Positions 7,456 through 15,800 of a stretch of 23,587 bases of DNA are shown piece after piece. A model generated the notes under the pieces. The model made no database searches, was not told where the DNA came from, and was given only the letters and a program-made list of their open reading frames with translations. The stretch is from an uncultured bacterium. GTDB lineage: Bacteria > Bacteroidota > Bacteroidia > Bacteroidales > Bacteroidaceae. Position numbers and translations under genes: made by a program. Position 1 is the stretch's first letter, and every line of letters starts with the position of its first letter. The stretch lies in the NCBI GenBank assembly GCA_905215575.1, contig CAJMQV010000015.1:1-23587 (forward strand), in the 5' to 3' direction.

Positions 7456-7487
7456 GCAAGGTAGGACATCTTTCAATAGCAGGCAAC
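7456..7487 (-). promoter_or_regulatory. Probable promoter of the NYN/TPR operon
   Basis: On the minus strand GTTG (7487-7484) and TACCTTGC (7463-7456) are separated by 20 bases. Each differs slightly from the Bacteroidota consensus TTTG and TAnnTTTG, but the spacing is ideal. Transcription would begin near 7449, giving a leader of about 20 bases before the ATG at 7426. Confidence 0.45.
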
Positions 7488-7576
7488 TGAAAATAAAAGA
7501 AAAATCGTAGACATGTATCTAAAACATATTTTTCATGCAGTTCCTTTAAATTCCTTTCTCTTCTTTGAATAGATTA

Positions 7577-8251
7577 TCAGAGCAACCTGATAGGCCTGCT
7601 TCTTCGAACAGCCGTTTCATCCTTTTCCAATGGGGTTACAAGCTCATAGTCCCCGGTGTCATCATTTAATTGCAAGATGACCAGCTGACCGTTTTTAGGC
7701 GAACGCATCTGTTCAAACTCTTCCACAGTGAGATGAAACCAGCGCATGACGAACAAGCGTATGGCCAGTGAATGGGTTATCAGCACACAGTTCTGCGGAT
7801 AATCTTCACGCATGAAGTCACGATGAAGCGAGCCTAAGAGGTCATTGATACGGTCGTACACATCCGTGCCGGCTTCTCCTCCCGGAAAGCGAAAGTAGAA
7901 AATGCCATAGTCCCTGCGCTCTTTCTTCAGCTGTTGCAACTCGGCATACGTACGAAGGTATCCCCATTCCTGTTCACGCAGACGAGGTTCCTCGCTGTAT
8001 TCAAACTGGTTTCTCGGGAAGCTGCAGGCTATGTTCTCAAAGGTGGAACGAGTACGCCAAAAGGGAGAGACATAAAAATACATGGACTCCTCGACCACGA
8101 GTTCCCTCAACTTTTGTCCTGCTTCACGGGCCTGAGCTACTCCTTTTTCTGTCAGTTCAATGGTATAGTCCGGCTCTGTGGCAAACTTGCTTTCGTCGGT
8201 ATTGGCATGGCATTCTCCATGACGTATTAGAATAATTCGATGTGGTTTCAT
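7577..8251 (-). CDS. Histidine phosphatase family protein (phosphoglycerate mutase-like)
   Basis: A 224-residue cytoplasmic protein of the branch-1 histidine phosphatase superfamily. The catalytic RHG triad occurs at the N-terminus (IILIRHGECHANTD), with SPFWRTRSTFENIA giving the conserved substrate-binding Arg. E in EEPRLREQEWG and the second catalytic His in VLITHSLAIRLFVMRW complete the site. The family removes phosphate through a phosphohistidine intermediate. The substrate cannot be predicted; FRFPGGEAGTDVYDR matches the loop of generic phosphatases rather than glycolytic mutase. It is transcribed divergently from the SH3/PARP-like gene, about 100 bases apart, and has its own transcription unit. 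No terminator was recognised between its stop and the NYN promoter. Confidence 0.88.
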   Translation of the reverse strand: MKPHRIILIRHGECHANTDESKFATEPDYTIELTEKGVAQAREAGQKLRELVVEESMYFYVSPFWRTRSTFENIACSFPRNQFEYSEEPRLREQEWGYLRTYAELQQLKKERRDYGIFYFRFPGGEAGTDVYDRINDLLGSLHRDFMREDYPQNCVLITHSLAIRLFVMRWFHLTVEEFEQMRSPKNGQLVILQLNDDTGDYELVTPLEKDETAVRRSRPIRLL

Positions 8252-8331
8252 AAAAGATTTTTTATTTTATCATTCTTTTTCATCTTTCTAAATATGTACG
8301 ATGTATAAAATGCAATATAGAAATTTTTTCT

Positions 8332-8339
8332 TACATTTG
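8332..8339 (+). promoter_or_regulatory. -7 promoter element of the SH3/PARP-like gene
   Basis: TACATTTG matches TAnnTTTG exactly and ends 13 bases before the ATG at 8353. No TTTG was found at the expected -33 distance. Transcription starting near 8346 favours the ATG at 8353 over the GTG at 8350. Confidence 0.5.
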
Positions 8340-8352
8340 GCCATAAGATGTG

Positions 8353-9720
8353 ATGAAACGATTCATATACATATTTATCATGCTGCTTTGGATGATTTCT
8401 TATGCCACGGCACAAGAAACTTTTCCCTGCAGAGGGACTGCAACCACCGTATTGAACGTGCGTTCCGGACCCGGCACCAGCTATGCGCGCGTCGGACAGC
8501 TCAGTCGCGGGCAGGAGGTCAATGTCATTCAGAAATCAAGGAACAACTGGGTACAGATTGAGTTCGGTTCACAAAGGGGATATGCCTACTCCAAATACCT
8601 GAAATTCTCTCCTTTGCCCCAAAAGGTAAACTCTCCGCCTGCCAAATCGTCTTCCGGTTCCTCTTCATGGAGTTTCTGGTCAGTAGTATGGAACATCATT
8701 ACCTGGGGACTGGGTATTTATTTGGGACTGGTGGTGCTGTACTGGCTGTTGAAAATACTTATTATCTCCTATTTCATCGTATCGGCCTGCCTTACCTTTA
8801 CGTTCAGGCTGTTGAGTCTTCCTTTCTTCTTTCTCAATGCTCTGCAGCGATACCTGGCAAAACCTTGGTTTATCTTCTTCAAGAAAAACCGTTTCAGCAA
8901 CGCCACCAATGAGAACCTGCGTTTCATTTTTTATTTCCTGCAATTTCCGTTCTATGTCCTGCTGTTTCCATTGAGAATTGTCAATGCTGTCTTTTTCAAT
9001 CTCCTGGTACATTGTTCCTTCGAGATGTTCAATTATGTGATGGAAGTAATTTTACCTTCAGAAGACAAGGAAGGACACGACGATTTTATCCGATGGATTT
9101 TGTTCTTGCCCTACAGAATCATCAAATATGTGATATGGCATGGCTCGCTGACCATCATTGAAAGTGTGATATGGACGGTGATAGAAGTCTTTTTACCTAC
9201 TCTGACCCTCTTTCACGGTACCTCCAATGACGCTGCCGAATCCATCGTGGCGTGCCCTAACCGGGGAAGCTACCGGGGACGGGATGTAGGTATCTGGCGT
9301 GTAGGTGGCGGTAATTATGCTGGAAACGGCATTTATTTTGCGCCGGCACGCAGTACGGCCCGGCATTATTCCGCAGGAGCCATCATCGTCTGCCGCGTGA
9401 CACTGGGAAGCACGCTCGACCTTGGCATGGCGCCTTATCATGTGTATTATCAGTGCGGGAAACCTAACGCGCTGGAAGCTACCCGCTGGGGACTGGAGAA
9501 TAATTATGTGACGGGAGAATGGTGGCGTCCCGACGAAGGATGGTGGGAATACTGCATGTACGACTGGCAGAACCGCTACAACTACAGCTGGCGCATACGT
9601 CCACTTTATGTAATCGACCTTGATAGCGGCTACATACAGCGCATCCCCGGTGGCATGTGTCACTGGCTTTTCCGGAAAATGGTCATCATGGACCTGCTAA
9701 ATTCCATGCTCGGCGATTAA
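8353..9720 (+). CDS. Secreted/membrane SH3 domain protein with PARP-like ADP-ribosyltransferase domain
   Basis: A 455-residue protein with an unusual architecture. A signal peptide (about 1-20, before QETFPC) is followed by a bacterial SH3 domain (about 29-84: LNVRSGPGTSYARVGQLSRG, WVQIEFG, GYAYSKYL). Then come a Ser-rich linker and several hydrophobic or amphipathic membrane segments (about 113-170, 187-235 and 243-284). The C-terminal domain reads like a poly(ADP-ribose)polymerase catalytic core: LFHGTS (H288), GNGIYFAPARSTARHY (Y328, with Y339), the strand IIVCRVTLGS, and EYCMYDWQN (E399) followed by IRPLYVIDL. This gives the full H-Y-E triad of diphthamide/PARP-type ADP-ribosyltransferases in the right order. 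Such an enzyme would transfer ADP-ribose from NAD+. Which side of the membrane the ART domain faces is unclear. It is a single-gene unit closed by a strong terminator. The SH3 call is solid; the PARP call rests on motif order only. Confidence 0.72.
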   Translation: MKRFIYIFIMLLWMISYATAQETFPCRGTATTVLNVRSGPGTSYARVGQLSRGQEVNVIQKSRNNWVQIEFGSQRGYAYSKYLKFSPLPQKVNSPPAKSSSGSSSWSFWSVVWNIITWGLGIYLGLVVLYWLLKILIISYFIVSACLTFTFRLLSLPFFFLNALQRYLAKPWFIFFKKNRFSNATNENLRFIFYFLQFPFYVLLFPLRIVNAVFFNLLVHCSFEMFNYVMEVILPSEDKEGHDDFIRWILFLPYRIIKYVIWHGSLTIIESVIWTVIEVFLPTLTLFHGTSNDAAESIVACPNRGSYRGRDVGIWRVGGGNYAGNGIYFAPARSTARHYSAGAIIVCRVTLGSTLDLGMAPYHVYYQCGKPNALEATRWGLENNYVTGEWWRPDEGWWEYCMYDWQNRYNYSWRIRPLYVIDLDSGYIQRIPGGMCHWLFRKMVIMDLLNSMLGD

Positions 9721-9760
9721 AAAAAGCGGGGAACGGCTTGTCTACCATTCCCCGCTTTTT
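9721..9760. terminator. Strong bidirectional intrinsic terminator
   Basis: Perfect 13-base arms, AAAAAGCGGGGAA at 9721-9733 and its complement at 9748-9760, surround a 14-base loop. The stem ends in a T run on both strands, so it can stop the SH3/PARP-like gene from the left and the alcohol dehydrogenase gene from the right. Confidence 0.9.
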
Positions 9761-9768
9761 CATATTGT

Positions 9769-10938
9769 TTACAACGCAGCCTTCAGAATAGAAAGGATGT
9801 CCTGTTCGTTCAGCGGAGCAAACGTGCCCGGTGCGTCCAGTCCCTCATTCACGGCAATGTAGTGTGCCATTTCTTCCAGACGGGAATCGTCGATGCCTAC
9901 CTCACGCAAGGTCATCGGCATGCCCAGACTCTTGAAGAACTGTGCAGTACGTGCGATGGTCTGCTCGGCAATTTCCGACGGAGCCTGATCGGCAGCCAGT
10001 CCGAACACGTTCACACCAAATTTCACGATGCGTTCCTGTGTACGCTCATTGAGCACGTGGCGCATCCAGTGCGGTGCGATGATGGCCAGACCTTCTCCAT
10101 GCGTAATGTCATAATATCCCGACAAGGCATGTTCGATGCCGTGCATGGGCCAGGGAGAACCGCCGGTACCGAGAGCCAGCAGGCCGTTGCAGCCAAAGGT
10201 GCAGGCATACATGATTTCGGCACGCGCTTCATAATCGTCCGGTTTCTCCAGTGCAATCGGAGCATATTTCATCAGGGTCTTTACCAGTGTTTCACAGAAA
10301 CCGTCGGCCACGGAATTGGAGGCATGAGTGAAATACTGTTCCATCACATGGTTGATGGCATCGGCCACTCCTGCTGCCGTGTGCTTGGCATTGACCGTGA
10401 AGGTGTAGGTCGGGTCAAGGAAAGAGCAGGCCGGGAACAGATGCGGGTCAATGTAGGCCACCTTGTCGTTGGTCTCTGTGCGGGAGATAACTCCTCCGGC
10501 ATCGTACTCACTGCCCGTAGCGGCCAGGGTAAGGATGTCCACAATAGGCAGTGCAGCCAGCGTAAGAGCCTTGCCGATAATCAGGTCCCAGGTCTCGCCG
10601 TCGTATTTGGCACCTCCGGCAATGGCTTTCGAACAGTCGAGTACCGAACCGCCGCCCACAGAAAGAATCACGTCAATCTGCTGTTCCTTGCAGATACGTA
10701 CGCCTTCCACTACACTGGTGGAGTATTTAGGGTTCGGCTCAATACCACCCAGTTCAAAGATTTCAAAGTCTTTCAACAGTTCTTTCACGCGGTCGTACAA
10801 ACCGATACGCTTGATGCTTCCGCCACCGTATGTCAACAGGATACGACGTCCGAACGGGCGCATCACCTCTGGCAGTCCAGCCACTACATCCCGACCAAAA
10901 ATCAGACGGGTCGGGGTTTGATAGTCAAAGTTCTTCAT
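9769..10938 (-). CDS. Iron-containing alcohol dehydrogenase (YqhD/butanol dehydrogenase type)
   Basis: A 389-residue cytoplasmic group III alcohol dehydrogenase that reduces aldehydes to alcohols (or the reverse) with NAD(P)H. The N-terminus (MKNFDYQTPTRLIFG) and the nucleotide-binding region (YGGGSIKRIGLYDRV, SVGGGSVLDCSKAI) match the YqhD/BdhA branch, which usually prefers NADPH. Four metal ligands are in place: D193 and H197 (ADAINHVME), H266 (MHGIEHAL) and H280 (THGEG). H270 is also present. Length is normal for the family. A TetR-family gene lies 169 bases upstream on the same strand and an AraC gene diverges beyond it, so control by one of them, perhaps in response to reactive aldehydes, is plausible inference. 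It ends in the shared terminator at 9721-9760. Confidence 0.92.
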   Translation of the reverse strand: MKNFDYQTPTRLIFGRDVVAGLPEVMRPFGRRILLTYGGGSIKRIGLYDRVKELLKDFEIFELGGIEPNPKYSTSVVEGVRICKEQQIDVILSVGGGSVLDCSKAIAGGAKYDGETWDLIIGKALTLAALPIVDILTLAATGSEYDAGGVISRTETNDKVAYIDPHLFPACSFLDPTYTFTVNAKHTAAGVADAINHVMEQYFTHASNSVADGFCETLVKTLMKYAPIALEKPDDYEARAEIMYACTFGCNGLLALGTGGSPWPMHGIEHALSGYYDITHGEGLAIIAPHWMRHVLNERTQERIVKFGVNVFGLAADQAPSEIAEQTIARTAQFFKSLGMPMTLREVGIDDSRLEEMAHYIAVNEGLDAPGTFAPLNEQDILSILKAAL

Positions 10939-11107
10939 TGTTTGTTCCTTTTTGTCGTTTTAATTATGGATGTGGCAAAATTACGCAAAAGAAACCATAG
11001 ACAATGATACAAATTACCGATGTTTCTACCCCAATGCTCGATTTATCTTTTTTTCATAAGTCCCATCATTGTATGTTTACATCAGGTCAGGGTTGTCGGA
11101 CATATTC

Positions 11108-11725
11108 TCACCCTACCGGCTGCAATTCGCCCGATGCGGCCATGCAGTGTAGCACCTTTCTTCCTTCGGCGGTACAAACGCCCGCCAGATAGGTCAACAC
11201 GGCATTGCCATACGTAAGGGCACGCTTCGGTTCCTCATAAGGGGCAAAAAGTGCATAAAGCAAGGGGTTTTCAAAAAACATGAAAGCCAGCTCAAAATTG
11301 CTTTCCGGCTGTATCTGCTTTTTCTGCTGGGCTTCACGGAACAGACTGGCACACCTCTCATGCAGAGGTTCACGGTATTCCCGACCGAAAAGTGCCAGGG
11401 CTTCCGGGTATTTCACAATCTCCCGGCAAAAATCGGCCGACAATATTCCCGAAAGGGCAAACGTCTGATAGTTCAGATAGACAATGGCCTCCAGACAGTT
11501 CAGCGTGCGGCATTTCTCTTCTATCTGCTTTCTGCTTTTTTCTATCTGAAAAGACACACAGGCTTCCAGCAGTTCACTCTTGCTCAAGAATACCTGATAA
11601 AGCGTCCGTTTGGAAATGTGCAGCGCTTCGGATATGCTGTTCATGGAAGTGGCCTTTATTCCGTTCTTATGGAAACAGCCTGAGGCTGTCCGGATAATCT
11701 TTCTTCTCAACACTCGTGGGTCCAT
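11108..11725 (-). CDS. TetR/AcrR-family transcriptional regulator
   Basis: A 205-residue regulator. The N-terminal DNA-binding domain (about residues 5-50) reads IIRTASGCFHKNGIKATSMN, SISEALHISKRTLYQVF and then SKSELLEACV, the standard TetR helix-turn-helix signature. The remaining 150 residues form the ligand and dimer domain and show no diagnostic motif. The frame extends to a TTG at 11749, but that codon overlaps a -7-like element (GATATTTG, minus strand, 11754-11747), so the ATG at 11725 is preferred. The gene lies upstream of the alcohol dehydrogenase on the same strand (169 bases) and diverges from the AraC gene at 11939, so it may regulate itself and one or both neighbours. Confidence 0.88.
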   Translation of the reverse strand: MDPRVLRRKIIRTASGCFHKNGIKATSMNSISEALHISKRTLYQVFLSKSELLEACVSFQIEKSRKQIEEKCRTLNCLEAIVYLNYQTFALSGILSADFCREIVKYPEALALFGREYREPLHERCASLFREAQQKKQIQPESNFELAFMFFENPLLYALFAPYEEPKRALTYGNAVLTYLAGVCTAEGRKVLHCMAASGELQPVG

Positions 11726-11746
11726 AATTTCTTGTTTTCGTTTGGA

Positions 11747-11754
11747 CAAATATC
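11747..11754 (-). promoter_or_regulatory. Possible -7 promoter element of the TetR-family gene
   Basis: On the minus strand GATATTTG differs from the Bacteroidota -7 consensus TAnnTTTG at one position. Transcription would begin near 11740, giving a leader of about 15 bases before the ATG at 11725. No TTTG was found at the expected -33 distance. The element contains the competing TTG start codon (11749-11747), so it bears directly on start choice. Confidence 0.35.
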
Positions 11755-11910
11755 ACGGGATTTTGCAGAAACTCGTTTGTTCCATACCGTTTTTCTTTTG
11801 TCACCTTCACGGCCCGAACAAGCGTTTAAACTTTTTTTAAATACACCTTCCGGTTTGTTCACATTCCTTGAATCTGCCACACGGCTGTAGGTATTCCCGA
11901 GAATAAGTAT

Positions 11911-11918
11911 TACATTTG
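11911..11918 (+). promoter_or_regulatory. -7 promoter element of the AraC-family gene
   Basis: TACATTTG matches TAnnTTTG exactly and ends 20 bases before the ATG at 11939. A -33 TTTG at correct spacing is not present, so the promoter may need an activator. The rest of the 11750-11938 divergent region holds no other feature I recognise. Confidence 0.45.
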
Positions 11919-11938
11919 CCTGAAAATAAAATTGACAG

Positions 11939-12847
11939 ATGATGAAAGAAGAAGTGATAGAACTGGACACAGTGGATAAATACAACAAATTCTTCAAAGT
12001 GGAGACGTATCATCCCATGGTTACCGTGGTAGACCTTTCAAAAATTACTCAGCCTGCACAGCCATTTACCATAAATTATGGCATCTATGCCTTGTTTCTG
12101 AAAGATACGCTCTGCGGAGACATTACCTACGGCCGGCAGCCTTACGACTACCAGGAAGGAACCATTGTCTGTTTTGCACCGGGACAGGTGGCTTCCATCC
12201 ACGCACAGGAAGGAACGCGTCCCACCGGATACGGACTGCTCTTCCATCCGGATTTGATTCATGGTACCCAACTGGGACATGACATCCGGAATTATTCTTT
12301 CTTCTCTTACGAAGCCCGCGAAGCCTTGCACCTCTCGGAAGAAGAACGGCACACGGTGATAGACTGCCTGCATAAAATCGATACGGAGCTGAAACGTCCT
12401 GCCGACAAGCACAGCCGGCGACTGATTACGGCCAACATCGGACTGCTGCTGGATTACTGCATGCGTTTCTATGAGCGGCAGTTCACCACACGCGAAGCCT
12501 CCAACAAGGACATCATCGTACGCTTTGAGCAGCTGTTGGATGAGTACTTCGACGGACAGACACCTCAGGAAGAAGGATTGCCTACGGTGAAATATTTTGC
12601 AGAACGGGTATTCCTCTCGCCCAACTATTTCGGCGACATGATCAGTAAGCAGACGGGGAAAACGGCTTCCGAGTACATCCAGTCAAAGGTAGTGGAAAGA
12701 GCCAAAGACATGCTGCTTTCTACCACCAAGCCCATGAGTGAGATTGCCTACAGCCTGGGCTTCCAGTATCCGCAGCACATGAGCCGCATGTTCAAGCGGG
12801 TGGTAGGTCACAGCCCCAATGAATACAGAACGCTGCAAAGAGGCTGA
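11939..12847 (+). CDS. AraC-family transcriptional regulator
   Basis: A 302-residue cytoplasmic regulator. The N-terminal part (about 1-170) looks like a cupin-type sensor domain: YGIYALFLKDTLCGDITYG, then GTIVCFAPGQVASIHAQEG. The C-terminal 100 residues form two helix-turn-helix motifs: VKYFAERVFLSPNYFGDMI, then MSEIAYSLGFQYPQHMSRMF and GHSPNEYR, which match the AraC/XylS signature closely. No signal peptide is present. It diverges from the TetR gene and converges on the large hybrid regulator, ending only nine bases from it. ATGs at 11939 and 11942 are equally possible. It may control the alcohol dehydrogenase/TetR unit. AraC regulators beside oxidoreductase genes are common in Bacteroides, but no target is shown here. 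Confidence 0.9.
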   Translation: MMKEEVIELDTVDKYNKFFKVETYHPMVTVVDLSKITQPAQPFTINYGIYALFLKDTLCGDITYGRQPYDYQEGTIVCFAPGQVASIHAQEGTRPTGYGLLFHPDLIHGTQLGHDIRNYSFFSYEAREALHLSEEERHTVIDCLHKIDTELKRPADKHSRRLITANIGLLLDYCMRFYERQFTTREASNKDIIVRFEQLLDEYFDGQTPQEEGLPTVKYFAERVFLSPNYFGDMISKQTGKTASEYIQSKVVERAKDMLLSTTKPMSEIAYSLGFQYPQHMSRMFKRVVGHSPNEYRTLQRG

Positions 12848-12856
12848 ACCGTCTTT

Positions 12857-15800
12857 TTACTTGTTCTTCTGATTATCTTCCGCGTACTTGGAAGGAGACA
12901 CGCCGAACATGTCCGTGAAATGCTTGCGGAACGTGGGCAGGTCATTGAAGCCCACGCGCTCGGCTACCTCCGTGACTGGGAGACTGGTTTCCATCAGCAG
13001 GAATGCGGCCTGCGTCATACGGATGTGGCGAATCAGTTCCACAGCCGACAGGTCGGTATGCTGCTTCAGCTTGCGGTAGAGCGTAGCCTGACTCATGTGG
13101 AGTTCTCCGGCCAGCACCTTGACATTGAACTCCGGATTGCTGGCATGGCCCTCGATGCACGACAGCACTTGTTGCATGAACTCACTTTCGGTGCCTTCGG
13201 TTTTCTCTGTCGATACGGAAGAAGCATGCAGCAGCGTGCGGGTGTAAATCTGCTTCAAGCGACGGCGCATGTCGAGCAGATGGGCCACCTTAGCCAGCAG
13301 CACCTCCGGATTGAACGGTTTACGTACATAATCGTCGGCTCCACGATAAGAAGCTTCCACACTGTCCTTATCCTCTGCCTTGGCCGTGAGCAGCAGAATG
13401 GGAATGTGAGCCGTTTCCTTCCGCTTGCGCAACTCGGCACAGCAGGTAAAGCCGTCCATCACCGGCATCATTACATCCGACAGTACCAGGTCGGGCACTT
13501 GTTCTACGGCCACCTTCACTCCCTCTTCCCCGTTCTCCGCTTCCAGTACCCGATAGTATTTCTTCATCAGGTCGCGCAGGTAACGGCGCATGTCGGTATT
13601 GTCTTCTATGATAAGCACCGTCTGGCGGGCGGCGGTACGTTCTTCCTCCGTTTTCTGTGAGGTTTCTTCCGCTTCCGGCAACAGCATCAGGTCTGAGATA
13701 CTTTCTCTTCCCTTTTCTTTATCATCCGTGTCCGGAGTTTCATCCCACGTGCAGTCGTCTTCTTCGAAATGCGATTTTCCTTCGGGCAGGTACACAGCGA
13801 ACGATGTTCCTTTTCCCGGTTCACTCTCCACGTTCACTCGTCCGTGATGCATTTCCACGATGTGCTTCACGATTTTCAGTCCCACTCCCATGCGGGTAGA
13901 GACTGCCGGATCTGCATCGCCGGTTACGAAAGGCTCAAAAATGTGTTGCAACAATCCGGCATCTATTCCCTTTCCGGTGTCCGTCACCGAAATGCAACAG
14001 AAAGGTTTCTGGTCGAACTCCTTCCGTTCTACCGAAAGGCTGATTTTTCCTCCTTCGGGTGTGTATTTAAAGGCATTCGAAATCAGATTCTGGATGACTG
14101 ATGAAAGTTTCTCCCGGTCGGCCCATATTGTGACATGTTCCGCCCCCTGCACCCATGCATACGTTATCCGGCGTTCGGCTGCTAGCGGCTGAAAACCTTC
14201 TGCCACATCCCTCATCAGGGATAGCACGTCTACCGCAGACAGACGCAACTTCACCATGCCCGCTTCTGCTTTCTGGATATACAGCAAACGGTCGGTAAGG
14301 GTATGCAGTCCTTCGGCATACTTGAACATGACGGACAGACGACTATAAAACGGATGTGCGGGTGTAATTTTGGAGAGCAGTTCACGCAGCGGAGACAAGA
14401 TAAGGGTAAGCGGAGTGCGCAGTTCATGGGCTGCCATCGTGAAGAAAGCCTCACGCTCCTTGCGAAGTTCCACTTCCTTGTTACGTTCCATATTGACCGT
14501 AAACAGTTCGTGTTCCAGACGCAGTTCGTATTGTATCCGCTTTTGCTTCAACCGCACACGATGCAGGTAAATCAACACGATACTGATCAGGCCAGCCGCC
14601 ACAAGCAGACGGAACCAGAGGGTTTCGCTCCAGTGAGGAGCAATCACCACTTTCAGGCTACTGACATCCCCTTCACTCTGGTCCTGGAAAATGGTCTTCA
14701 CCTGAAAGGTATAGGTACCGGCCGGCAGACGGTCGTACGAAATTTTTTCTCCTTCATCGGCCATAATCCAATCCTCCTGATAAGGATACAGGCGGAAAAG
14801 GTATTTCTGGAGTTTGGTCAGATAGAGCAGATTGGTAAACAACAGAGAGAAACTGCGGTTTTCATGCGTCAGGTGCAGTTCGGAGGTATAAAGGAGCGAC
14901 TGAGGCAACACCACCTGCCCGTTGACCTTCTGCCCGATTTGCACGGGGGTGTGGTTCACTTCCAGGTCGGTAAAAATCACCCGTCCCTTTTCCTTCGGAT
15001 AATTAAAGCGAAGGTCGGAAGGACGAAAATAGGTCAGCATGCTATGGTTTCCCCAGAAAAGGAAGTCCTTGCCGAAAAAGACAGAGCGGTTGCTTCCCGA
15101 AATATAATAGTTATAGAATGACTGCAAGTGACGGCTCAGACGGGAAATGCCGGAGTTGGAACCTACCCAAAGAGAGTGGTCGTTGTCTTCGGCCAGCGTG
15201 GTCACAAAATTGCTGCACAAACCCTGGGCGGTGGTATAGCGGGTCAGGATGCTGTCTCCTTCCGGCGAACAGGCCACCAGACCGCTTCCGGCGTATCCCG
15301 CCCACAGTTTCTTGTCTGTCCCATACAGCAGGGCGCGGACTTCGATTTCCGTATCCGGTATTCCGGCCTTAGCCTCATATCCGGCGTGTGTCCGCAGCAC
15401 CTTGGTACCGCTCATCCACAGCCGCAGCAAGCCTCTTCCGGTTCCCAGCCACAAAGTCTGATTATCTCCGGCTGCCAACGCACGTATATGTATATGATCC
15501 GGGATTTGCGGATTACTCCAGCCGACGTGCGTTGAAGTTCCCCGCTGAAAGTCCACCCAGTACAGGCCGTCGCTGGTACCCGCCCAACATTGTTCGTCCG
15601 AAACCATAAGCAGGCTCCATACCACCGGAGAAGGCTGGCCGGGAGTGCCAACCCGCATGTCATCCCACTTCCGGTCTTTTCCGTAACGAAGCACCCGTCC
15701 GTCCTGCGTGCCGAACCAGAAACCTCCATTCTTGTCCGACGAACTGCAAAGCACGGTTTTCAGGCCCGGGATGCCGGTATCAAACGATTCAAACGACAGC

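Noticed and set aside
7427..7486. Twenty-residue N-terminal extension of the NYN protein
   Set aside because: It overlaps the likely promoter and precedes the conserved fold without family resemblance.
9862..11007. 381-codon plus-strand frame over the alcohol dehydrogenase
   Set aside because: Shadow frame antisense to a gene with intact metal ligands; no promoter and no recognisable domain.
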